Shown here: positions 36,434 through 44,113 of the stretch, piece by piece | Layout of the letters: the number at the start of each line of letters is the position of its first letter | Position numbering within the stretch: the first letter of the stretch is position 1 | Source of the DNA: Telluria beijingensis | Lineage (GTDB): Bacteria > Pseudomonadota > Gammaproteobacteria > Burkholderiales > Burkholderiaceae_D | Assembly: GCF_030770395.1 (NCBI RefSeq) | Contig: NZ_CP132480.1 | Span: 4,799,277-4,863,276, forward strand | DNA length: 64,000 bases | Reading direction: 5' to 3' | The notes under the pieces: model-generated | Seen by the model: the letters and a program-made list of their open reading frames with translations, nothing else | Databases searched by the model: none | What the model was told of the DNA's origin: nothing | Program-made: the position numbers and the translations under genes

Positions 36434-38139
36434 TCGGCGCGCTTGAGGGCTGCCCCGACCCGCTCCAGCAAGTCCTGGTGCTGGTAGGGCTTGGACAGCA
36501 CGTCCAGCGTGCCGCTGGGCTTGCCCCGTCCCGGCAACTCGTCCATATAGCCGGTGGTGACCAGCACCGGCAGGCCGGGACGCCTGGCGTGGACCCGCTC
36601 GATCAGTTCCAGCCCGTTCATCCCGCCCGGCATGATGACGTCGGTGAACAGCAGGTCGATGTGCTCGCCGGCTTCCAGCATGCCCAGCGCGCGCTCGCCG
36701 CTGGACGCCGACACGACCTCGTAGCCGGCCATCGCCAGCATCGCCTCGGCCAGCTCGCGCACGTCGTCGTTGTCCTCGACCACCAGGATGCGGCAGCGCC
36801 GCCGCTGCGAATCGTCGGCGGTGTCGCCGCCTTGCCCGGCCGGCGCGAGGTCATCGCCGGCGGCCTGCGCGGCGACCCGGAACACCATGCGCACCTGCGT
36901 CCCTTCGCCCGGCGCACTCTCGATGTCGAGCCTGCCGTGCGATTGCTGCACGAAGCCGTGCACCATCGCCAGGCCCAGTCCCGTGCCCGGTCCCTTGGTG
37001 GTGAAGAAGGGTTCGGTGGCGCGGCGCCTGACCTCGGGCGTCATGCCCTGGCCTTCGTCCTTGACGCAGATGCACACATACTCGCCGGCCGGCAAACCCA
37101 GCAGGCGGCGGCGCGCGTCGCCCAGCACCGCAGTGCCGACCGTGACGGCGCCGCCGCCGGGCATCGCATCGCGCGCATTGAGCACCACGTTCAGCAGCGC
37201 CATCTCGAGATAGGTCGGGTCGATGGTGCAGGACGGCAGGCCGGGTTTCAGGTCGAGCCGCAGGTCGATCTTCTCGCCCAGCGTGCGCACCAGCATGTCC
37301 GAGAACTCGACTACCAGGCTGTTGAGGCTCAGGCATTTCGGTTCCAGGCGCTGCTTGCGGGCGAAGGTCAGCAGTTGCTGGGTCAGCTTGGCGGCCTGCA
37401 TCGTGGCGCGCTGGGCGCGCCGGATCGGCTCGGCCGCCTTGTGCTGGGCGCCGGCGCCCAGCACCGCGACCTCGAGGTTGCCGTTGATGACTTGCAGCAG
37501 GTTGTTGAAATCGTGGGCCATGCCGGCCGAGAGCTGGCCGATGGCTTCCATCTTTTGCGCCTGCAGATAGGATTCCTGGCTGTTGCGGCGATCCGAAATG
37601 TCCATCTGCGAAGCGAAGAAATACAGCAGCGTGCCGTCCTGGTCGAAGATCGGGCCGAAGAACAGCGCGTTCCAGAACGGCGTGCCGTCGGCCTTGTAGT
37701 TCAGCAAGTCCACCGCCACCGCGCGTTCTTCCTGCACCGCGCGGCGCAGCTCGGCCACCGTCGCGCGGTCGGTATCCGGGCCTTGCAGGAAGCGGCAGTT
37801 GCGGCCCAGGATCTCGTGTTCCTGGTAGCCGGTCAGGTCGACGAAGGCGCCGTTGGCGAACACGATCGGGTTGTCTTCCTGGCGCGGATCGGTGATCAGC
37901 ATCGGCATGCGGGTCATTTCGACCGCGGCGAAGAAGATGTTGCCGCGGTCTTGCAGCCCTTCGCGCTCGATGTAGCCGGCTTGCCAGTGGTTGACGCCCG
38001 GATTGTCCCCGGGGGCGCCCATCGGGTGCACGGCATTGCCCTCGACCTCGCCATCGGCCGGCACGCCGCGGCTCTGGCCGCCGCCTTGCACATCAAGTTC
38101 TTTCTTGAGTGAATCGTCTTTTGTCGGTCCGAGTACCAT
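36430..38139 (-). CDS. LOV-domain hybrid histidine kinase (blue-light sensor)
   Basis: A 569-residue soluble hybrid kinase. After a low-complexity N-terminus a LOV domain (about 70-185) contains GRNCRFLQ with the flavin-adduct Cys at about 115; the flavin contacts are also present (Asn in LLNYKADG, Asn in PFWNALFF, Gln in FFASQMDIS). HisKA carries its His in GMAHDFNNLLQ (about 209), HATPase has NARDAM and GTGLGLAM, and a C-terminal receiver has its phospho-Asp in LLFTDVIMPG (about 500) with Lys in VLSKPY. It should respond to blue light by Cys-FMN adduct formation. The ATG at 38139, with AGGA upstream, is preferred to a 35-residue N-terminal extension. No output partner is adjacent. Confidence 0.9.
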   Translation of the reverse strand: MVLGPTKDDSLKKELDVQGGGQSRGVPADGEVEGNAVHPMGAPGDNPGVNHWQAGYIEREGLQDRGNIFFAAVEMTRMPMLITDPRQEDNPIVFANGAFVDLTGYQEHEILGRNCRFLQGPDTDRATVAELRRAVQEERAVAVDLLNYKADGTPFWNALFFGPIFDQDGTLLYFFASQMDISDRRNSQESYLQAQKMEAIGQLSAGMAHDFNNLLQVINGNLEVAVLGAGAQHKAAEPIRRAQRATMQAAKLTQQLLTFARKQRLEPKCLSLNSLVVEFSDMLVRTLGEKIDLRLDLKPGLPSCTIDPTYLEMALLNVVLNARDAMPGGGAVTVGTAVLGDARRRLLGLPAGEYVCICVKDEGQGMTPEVRRRATEPFFTTKGPGTGLGLAMVHGFVQQSHGRLDIESAPGEGTQVRMVFRVAAQAAGDDLAPAGQGGDTADDSQRRRCRILVVEDNDDVRELAEAMLAMAGYEVVSASSGERALGMLEAGEHIDLLFTDVIMPGGMNGLELIERVHARRPGLPVLVTTGYMDELPGRGKPSGTLDVLSKPYQHQDLLERVGAALKRAD

Positions 38140-38262
38140 GTGGCTATCCTGGGCGCTACCGGCGGCGGCATGCCAACCGGTTCGCCTCCACTGTAGCCCG
38201 ACCGCTTGCCCTGCCTCCGTTCGTGAGCGCACAGAGACGCTCACTCGGGGCAGCCGTTCGCC

Positions 38263-40374
38263 TCAGTCCAGCGGCGTGGCGATCACGATCTCGCCCAGCG
38301 CGATGCCCAGCTGGCGGGTATCCTGCGAGCCGTCGAACTCCTTGGGCGAGATCGGCTGCGGCACCTCGATCACGATGCTGCGCTGGGCGCCGTCGGTCTC
38401 CAGCGTGAGCAGCACGTTCTTCATCGGATGGTGCGGGATGCGGAAGGTGGTGCTGGCATCGCCGATGCGTAGCACGAAGGGCAGGTCGGCGTTGCCGGCA
38501 TAGCTCGAGGCGCGGATCTTGAGGCGCACCTTCCGCGGCAGCACGGTGTTCAGGTGCAGCACCACCTGCTTGCCGTTCGACCAGGCGCCGAACGATTCCG
38601 GATGCGACAGCCCTTCGACGCTGGCGAGGATGCCGCCCGGCGGCTTGCTGAAGTCGACCTGGCCGATGCGGCTCTCGGGCACGCTGATGCGATACAGCGA
38701 GAATTCGTCGGTGGCCACCACCGGCTTGTACTGGGGCGGCATGGCGTGCTTGCGCATCACCAGCAGCCATTTGTGGTGGGCCGGCAGCTCGTCTTCGGCG
38801 ATCGGCGCGTTTTCTTCCAGCAGCAGCAACTCGGTGTCCTTGTCGTCGATGTGGAACTGCGCGCGGATCATCTCGATCGCGTTGAAGCCGGCCACCGTCA
38901 GGTATTTGCGCTCGGCCGGCGGCACGTTCGCCAGCACCGCCTGGCCGGCGCGGTCGGCGGCGGTGATCTCGTGGTTGAACCTCGCGGTGATGTAGTGCGA
39001 CGAACTCAGGCCGCCCAGGATCAGCAGCGGCAGCGCGAGATAGACGAACAGGCGCGCTCCCATCGCCTTGCCCATGGCCCAGGCCAGCAGCGTGGCCAGG
39101 CCGATGGCGATGATCACGCGGCCCTGCCAGCGGTCGGCCTTGAACTTGAAGATGTCCGGGCCGTCCACCGGGTTGTAGGCGTAGTTCGGCAGCTTGACCA
39201 GGGCCAGCAGCATCAACACGGCGATGACGCCGGCGATCGCCCAGCGCAGCACGGGACGCGCATCGTCTTCGCGCCGGCCCAGGGTGGCCGCCGCGATCAG
39301 CCACAGCAGCGGCAGCACGAAGCTGTAGTAGCGCATGTGCAGGCGCCAGCCTTCGTCGGCCGGCGCGTGCGGCGACACCAGCGAGGCGGTGAACAGGATC
39401 GTCACGCTCACCGTGGCGCCCGCCGCCAGCAGGGCCCAGACCTGCAGCCGGCCGGCGCCGGCATCCGGGGAGCCGGCCGGGTGGCGCACCGGTTTGCGCA
39501 GCAGCGCGTGCAGCGTGATCGCGATCGGCAGCGGCACCAGCATCGCCAGCACCATCAGGTGGCCCTGGGCGCTGACCAGGATCGGTCCCAGCGTCTCGGC
39601 CATGGTGCGCGCGCCGGCCGAATTGGCATTGGCCTGGTAGAACCCGCCCAGCAGGTGCAGGCCGGCCTCGCCCGCGATCAGCCAGCCCAGGCCGAACTTG
39701 ACGGCGGCTCCCGCCGCCAGCGTCAGCGCCACCGAACCCAGGGCCGGCAGCAGCCAGCGTCCGCCCACGCTCCAGCGCGCGTACAGCATGTATAGCACCA
39801 GCGGCGGCACCAGGAACAGGGCATGCACCTTGATCAGCGACAGCACGCCCAGCACCACGCCCAGCGCCAGGCTCCAGCGCAGCAGAGGCCAGCCGATGCC
39901 GGCCAGCGCCACCCAGCTCAGCACGCAGAAGCCGAAGTAATAGAAGGTCTCCGGCATGAAATAGGTGGTGTACAGGTTCAGCGGCGCCAGGGTGGCGGCG
40001 ACCGCCATCGCCAGCGCCATGCCGCGGCCGGCGACCTGGCGCCCGATGCCGTAGACGAAGGGCGCCGCGCCGACCATGAACAGCACATTGGCCGCGTGGA
40101 TGCAGTCGTAGAAGCGCGCGCCGCAGGCATTGCTGCCGCGCGCCATCCACAGGTAGAGCCACGACGGCAGGATCGATTCACTGAGCTCCTGCAGGCGCGA
40201 CATGCGGCTATACGACCATTCGTCGGCCATGATCTGCGGCTGGGTGCCCCAGGTGCGGATCAGGAGATAGGCGGTGATCGCGGCGAACAGCGCCGCGACG
40301 GCGGCCTGCGTCCAGCTGCGCCCGGCGCGGTTGGCGGCGAGTGAAGCGAAGTCTTGTCGGTCGAACGCGGTCAT
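38263..40374 (-). CDS. GT-C-like membrane glycosyltransferase with C-terminal beta domain
   Basis: A 703-residue membrane protein. About eleven hydrophobic segments fill residues 20-460. An acidic motif, M-A-D-E-W-S-Y, sits in the first large loop where GT-C enzymes keep their catalytic Asp/Glu. The C-terminal 240 residues are soluble and beta-rich and contain FGAWSNGKQVVLHL; the same AWS(N/D)G pattern occurs at the end of the 640-residue protein of this operon. It probably transfers a sugar from a polyprenyl-phosphate donor on the periplasmic side. ATG 40374 overlaps the GtrA stop (ATGA); the long upstream frame is not coding. Last gene of the polysaccharide operon. Confidence 0.78.
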   Translation of the reverse strand: MTAFDRQDFASLAANRAGRSWTQAAVAALFAAITAYLLIRTWGTQPQIMADEWSYSRMSRLQELSESILPSWLYLWMARGSNACGARFYDCIHAANVLFMVGAAPFVYGIGRQVAGRGMALAMAVAATLAPLNLYTTYFMPETFYYFGFCVLSWVALAGIGWPLLRWSLALGVVLGVLSLIKVHALFLVPPLVLYMLYARWSVGGRWLLPALGSVALTLAAGAAVKFGLGWLIAGEAGLHLLGGFYQANANSAGARTMAETLGPILVSAQGHLMVLAMLVPLPIAITLHALLRKPVRHPAGSPDAGAGRLQVWALLAAGATVSVTILFTASLVSPHAPADEGWRLHMRYYSFVLPLLWLIAAATLGRREDDARPVLRWAIAGVIAVLMLLALVKLPNYAYNPVDGPDIFKFKADRWQGRVIIAIGLATLLAWAMGKAMGARLFVYLALPLLILGGLSSSHYITARFNHEITAADRAGQAVLANVPPAERKYLTVAGFNAIEMIRAQFHIDDKDTELLLLEENAPIAEDELPAHHKWLLVMRKHAMPPQYKPVVATDEFSLYRISVPESRIGQVDFSKPPGGILASVEGLSHPESFGAWSNGKQVVLHLNTVLPRKVRLKIRASSYAGNADLPFVLRIGDASTTFRIPHHPMKNVLLTLETDGAQRSIVIEVPQPISPKEFDGSQDTRQLGIALGEIVIATPLD

Positions 40375-40760
40375 TTGAAGATCCAGTATTTGCCAAGAAG
40401 GAAGCTGTTGATCGAGATCAGCGGCAGCGAGGCGATCTTGCCGGCCACCGGCATCCCGAACAGGCTGTCCGCCAGCGCGACGCAGCCGAGCGTCAACACG
40501 TAGTTCAGGGCCACCACGCACAGGTAGCGCCCGAAGTTTGCCGGCGTGGCGGCGGCGTCGAAGGTGACGCGGCTGTGCCAGGCGTAGTTGACCAGCAGGC
40601 CGGTCCCGAAACCGACCGTGGTGGCGACGGCGAAGTGGGCGCCGCCCTGCAGCAGCAGGTGCAGCACGCCGATGTCGACCACGGCCGACAGCACGCCGCC
40701 GGCCAGGAACAGGATCAGCTGGCGCGAGCGCCCCAGCAGGCGAAGGAGCGACGCCGTCAT
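40371..40760 (-). CDS. GtrA-family membrane protein (second copy)
   Basis: A 129-residue protein with four membrane helices. FLAGGVLSAVVDIGVLHLLL, the conserved G-F-G-T-G-L-L-V-N-Y and the ending S-F-L-L-G-K-Y-W-I-F are typical GtrA motifs. GtrA proteins are thought to flip polyprenyl-phosphate-linked sugars across the inner membrane. It is clearly related to the GtrA protein just upstream (similar length and motif order), suggesting duplication. Start and stop both overlap neighbours by ATGA. Confidence 0.85.
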   Translation of the reverse strand: MTASLLRLLGRSRQLILFLAGGVLSAVVDIGVLHLLLQGGAHFAVATTVGFGTGLLVNYAWHSRVTFDAAATPANFGRYLCVVALNYVLTLGCVALADSLFGMPVAGKIASLPLISINSFLLGKYWIFK

Positions 40761-41149
40761 CGGTACACCCAGCGCTTGCCGAGGATGTAGCCGTTGATCG
40801 AGGTGATCGGCAGCGATAGCAGCTTGCCGGCCAGCGGATGGTCGAACAGGTGGGCCGCCAGCGCCACGCAGGCCAGCATCAGGCCATAGTTCATGGCGAT
40901 CACGCACAGGAAGCGGACAAACGTGCCGGCGCTGGCGCGCTTGTCGAAGATGCGGCTCTGGATCGCGAAATTGAGCAGCAGGCCGGTGCCGAAACCGGCG
41001 CTGGCCGCCAGCGAATAATGCACGCCGACCGACAGCAGCAGATGCATCAGGCCGACGTCGACCAGCGCGCACAGGGTGCCGCCGGCCACGAACACGGCGA
41101 ACTCGCGCCAGCGCGGCGGCATGCGCATGGCGAGATCAGCCTTGTTCAT
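40757..41149 (-). CDS. GtrA-family membrane protein (first copy)
   Basis: A 130-residue, four-helix GtrA protein: VFVAGGTLCALVDVGLMHLL, GFGTGLLLNFAIQSR, and the end I-N-G-Y-I-L-G-K-R-W-V-Y-R. Presumed flippase or flippase partner for a polyprenyl-phosphate sugar made by the GT2 enzyme encoded just upstream, as in gtrAB serotype-conversion loci (family knowledge). Its start overlaps the GT2 gene by 14 bp and its stop overlaps the second GtrA gene. Confidence 0.86.
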   Translation of the reverse strand: MNKADLAMRMPPRWREFAVFVAGGTLCALVDVGLMHLLLSVGVHYSLAASAGFGTGLLLNFAIQSRIFDKRASAGTFVRFLCVIAMNYGLMLACVALAAHLFDHPLAGKLLSLPITSINGYILGKRWVYR

Positions 41150-42185
41150 TGCGGCGGCGGAACAGCGTTTTCTTGTGCAGCGGCCGGGTCGGCACCGAGG
41201 CGATGTCGTAGGCCAGGAAGGCCAGGATCAGCTGCACGCCCATGATCACCGGCAGCGCCGCCAGCATCACGGTGCCGGCCGGGGTGGCGATGCGGTCGCT
41301 GGCCGAATCGAGCCAGTGCGACACGCCGTACACGGCGCCGAAGGCCACCAGCAGCAGGCCCAGTGGCAGCTCGAGCGAGGCCAGCGACATATTGCGCAGG
41401 TAGTAGTTGTAGAACAGGCGCTTGCCCAGGTTGCGCACGTGCTTGGCCGCGAACTCGGTGACTACTTTCGAGATCTTGAGGTTGCTGACTTCGTCGCCAT
41501 ACTTGGCGTCCATCGGCACGTCGGCCACCACCGCGCCCAGGGTGTTCAGGCGGAACAGCATATCGGTCTCGAAGAAGTAGCGCCGGCTGATCTTGTCGAA
41601 GGGCAGGTGGCGCGCGCAATCGGCGTGGATCGCCGTATAGCCGTTGGTCGGATCGAACAGGTTCCAGTAGCCCGACGAGACCTTGGTCATCAGCGACAGC
41701 ACCGCATTGCCGAACAGGCGCATGGCCGGCATCTGCCGGATCTGCTCGAGGTCGAAGAAGCGGTTGCCCTTGGTGTAGTCGGCCTCGCCGGCCAGGATCG
41801 GCGCCACGAAGTCGGGCAGCAGGGCGGCGTCCATCTGGCCGTCGCCGTCGATCTTGACGATCACGCTCGCACCATCGGCGATCGCGGCGCGGTAGCCGGT
41901 CATCACGGCGCCGCCCACGCCCTGGTTCTCGGCATGTTCGAGCACCGTCACGCGCGGATCGCTGCAGTTGGCGCGCACGAAGGCGCCGCTGGCGTCCGGG
42001 CATTTGTCGTCGACCACATAGATGCGCGCGACCTCGGGGCCAATGCCGGCGATCACGCCGATGATGTGGCGCGTGACGCGGTAGCTCGGGATCACCACCG
42101 CGATGGTGGCGGCGGTGTTGCCAGTGATAGGGACGGGGACGCCGACAGGGGCGGGATCCAGAATGGGAGTCATCTCAAGGTTCAT
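41136..42185 (-). CDS. Family 2 glycosyltransferase (polyprenyl-phosphate sugar synthase-like)
   Basis: A 349-residue GT2. The GT-A domain has VVIPSYRV, a first acidic pair in IYVVDDKCPD and the metal-binding KIDGDGQMD. The C-terminal part has two membrane segments (about 268-288 and 310-330). This form matches GtrB/dolichol-phosphate mannose synthase-like enzymes that load a sugar on polyprenyl phosphate. Two GtrA genes follow, as in gtrA-gtrB modules. An ATG four codons in (42173) is an alternative start. It follows the 640-residue membrane protein gene by 2 bp. Confidence 0.88.
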   Translation of the reverse strand: MNLEMTPILDPAPVGVPVPITGNTAATIAVVIPSYRVTRHIIGVIAGIGPEVARIYVVDDKCPDASGAFVRANCSDPRVTVLEHAENQGVGGAVMTGYRAAIADGASVIVKIDGDGQMDAALLPDFVAPILAGEADYTKGNRFFDLEQIRQMPAMRLFGNAVLSLMTKVSSGYWNLFDPTNGYTAIHADCARHLPFDKISRRYFFETDMLFRLNTLGAVVADVPMDAKYGDEVSNLKISKVVTEFAAKHVRNLGKRLFYNYYLRNMSLASLELPLGLLLVAFGAVYGVSHWLDSASDRIATPAGTVMLAALPVIMGVQLILAFLAYDIASVPTRPLHKKTLFRRRNEQG

Positions 42186-42187
42186 GT

Positions 42188-44110
42188 CTATGGAGCCGGC
42201 ATGGCGCGCAGGTTGATTTCGCGCAGGAAGAAAGCGAGCTGGCGCGGATCGGAGGCGCCGGGCGAACGGGGCGATTCATGTTCGAGTTCGATCGTCAGGG
42301 CCGGGCCCTGGCTGGCCGCGGCGGGCAGCGCCAGCGGGCCTTCGCGGTCGAGCAGGTGCCAGCCGAGGTCGACGCCGTTCACGCTGACCCGGGTGCGGCC
42401 CTCGTTCTCGAGGTAGGCGCCGCTGATCAGGATCTGCTGCGCGCGCATGGCGCCCACCTGCACGACGATGCGCGAACGGGGGCCATCGGACCAGGCGCCA
42501 TCCCAGCCCGGGCCATTGGCCTCGAGCGTGCTCCAGCCTTCGGTCAACGCGACCTGGGTGCCGGCGCGCAGGTCGGCGAACTGGAAGCTGCGCTGGACCA
42601 GGTCGCCGGCGGTGCAGCGTACCGCGCCGTCGATATAGCGCCAGCCGCGGGTGCTCCCGGTGATGGCGTTATCCGGCGCGATCATGGCGCCGGCGCCGCA
42701 CACGAGGGCATCGGCGCCCGGATTCGACGCATTCACCAGCGTCTTCACCGGCGCGCCATTCATGCGATAGGTATAGACCTGGTCGGGGCTGATGTAGTTG
42801 TCGTGGTTGCCGGCGCGTTCGGCGAAGATTTCCGGCTCCGGGTGGTAGAGAGATGGCGCCTGCGCCATCACCCGGTTGGCGAGCGGGCTGAATTCGGTGT
42901 ATTTGTAGCTGTCGGCATGCACCATGGCCAGCGCCTGCAGCGCCGCCACGCCGGCGATCAGCGCTGCCGGCCAGCGGCGCGCGCGCAGCACGGCCAGCAG
43001 CACGAACAGCAGCGGCATCGACGACCAGAACGCATAGCGCATCATGCCGGCGGCGTCCGAATTCCAGTTCAGCACCGCCAGCGCCGGCACGGCCAGGGCG
43101 AGCAGGAACAATATCGCCACCAGCAGCACGCGGCGCGCCAGGGCGCCGGTCGCGGCGCCCCACAGCAGCACGGCCGCGAGCAGGCCGGGCAGGCCGATCG
43201 CCATGCCCTGGTTGAGGTCGAAGAAGAAGGAGAACAGGCGCGTGCCGCCGACCAGGGTCGGGTCGGAGAACTTGCGGGCGATGATGTTCGGCACCCCGTA
43301 TTCGTAGAGATTGAACAGCACCGGCAGCGCCAGCACCGCCATGCCGGCCGCCAGGCCGACGATGTTCTGGCGCGTGACTTGCGCGCGCAGGTTGGCCGCA
43401 AGGCCGGCGCCAGTCTGCCAGTCGAGGCATAGCTTGAGCAGCGGCGCGAAGCCGAAGAAGAACAGGATGGTGGGGTTCTGCCAGCTGGCCACCCCGGCCA
43501 GCACGGCCCCGCGCAGCGGCGCGCCGCCGGTGTAATACAAGAGGCCCGCCAGCAGCAGGGCGGCGGAGAGGCATTCGGGACTGGTCCACTGCCAGTACAG
43601 GGCGCCGCCGCACAGCATGAACAGGCCAAGGCCGGCCCAGGCCCGCGTCTCGCACGTGAAGAAGTGGCGCAGCGCCAGGCCCAGCACGAACACGGCCGCC
43701 AGGTTGACCGCCATGAAGGCCTTGAACGGCGCCAGGCCCAGGGTGTCGAACACCTTGAACGGCGCCGCCGCCAGCAGCGAATAGCCGAAGAAGTGCACCG
43801 GATAGACGTCGCCGTCCTTGCCGCGCGCAAAAGCCGCGTACAGGTCCTGGTCGCCGGCGCGCATGCCGCGTTCGAGTTCGTCGAACGGGTAGCGGTAGGC
43901 TTCGCCCAGCAGCGCGCGGGTGCGCTCGATGTTTTCCAGGCGGATGTCCGGCGTGCCGTGGCTGGCGATGGCGACGGTGTCGAGCGTGTACTCGACCAGG
44001 TCGCCGCGGTAGGCCGGCGCATGCTTCACCATCAGCACGGCCATGAACAGGGCCATCAGCAGCGGGAAGCGCCAGCGCGCAAGGAAGGAAGGGGCGGTGT
44101 TGGCAATCAT
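42188..44110 (-). CDS. Polytopic membrane protein, probable GT-C glycosyltransferase
   Basis: A 640-residue protein with about ten hydrophobic segments over residues 12-400 and a soluble C-terminal domain (about 410-640). Acidic residues in the first loop (GDLVEYTLD) fit the GT-C pattern. The C-terminal domain contains GWDGAWSDGPRSRIVVQVG, related to the AWSNG segment of the 703-residue protein; both may be carbohydrate-binding beta-sandwich modules. No family name is certain. It lies 3 bp behind the HAD-UbiA gene and 2 bp before the GT2 gene. Confidence 0.72.
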   Translation of the reverse strand: MIANTAPSFLARWRFPLLMALFMAVLMVKHAPAYRGDLVEYTLDTVAIASHGTPDIRLENIERTRALLGEAYRYPFDELERGMRAGDQDLYAAFARGKDGDVYPVHFFGYSLLAAAPFKVFDTLGLAPFKAFMAVNLAAVFVLGLALRHFFTCETRAWAGLGLFMLCGGALYWQWTSPECLSAALLLAGLLYYTGGAPLRGAVLAGVASWQNPTILFFFGFAPLLKLCLDWQTGAGLAANLRAQVTRQNIVGLAAGMAVLALPVLFNLYEYGVPNIIARKFSDPTLVGGTRLFSFFFDLNQGMAIGLPGLLAAVLLWGAATGALARRVLLVAILFLLALAVPALAVLNWNSDAAGMMRYAFWSSMPLLFVLLAVLRARRWPAALIAGVAALQALAMVHADSYKYTEFSPLANRVMAQAPSLYHPEPEIFAERAGNHDNYISPDQVYTYRMNGAPVKTLVNASNPGADALVCGAGAMIAPDNAITGSTRGWRYIDGAVRCTAGDLVQRSFQFADLRAGTQVALTEGWSTLEANGPGWDGAWSDGPRSRIVVQVGAMRAQQILISGAYLENEGRTRVSVNGVDLGWHLLDREGPLALPAAASQGPALTIELEHESPRSPGASDPRQLAFFLREINLRAMPAP

Positions 44111-44113
44111 GGA

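Noticed and set aside
38224..38243. Terminator of the polysaccharide operon
   Set aside because: TGAGCG and CGCTCA form only a 6-bp stem and no T-run follows on the minus strand, so it was not listed as a terminator.
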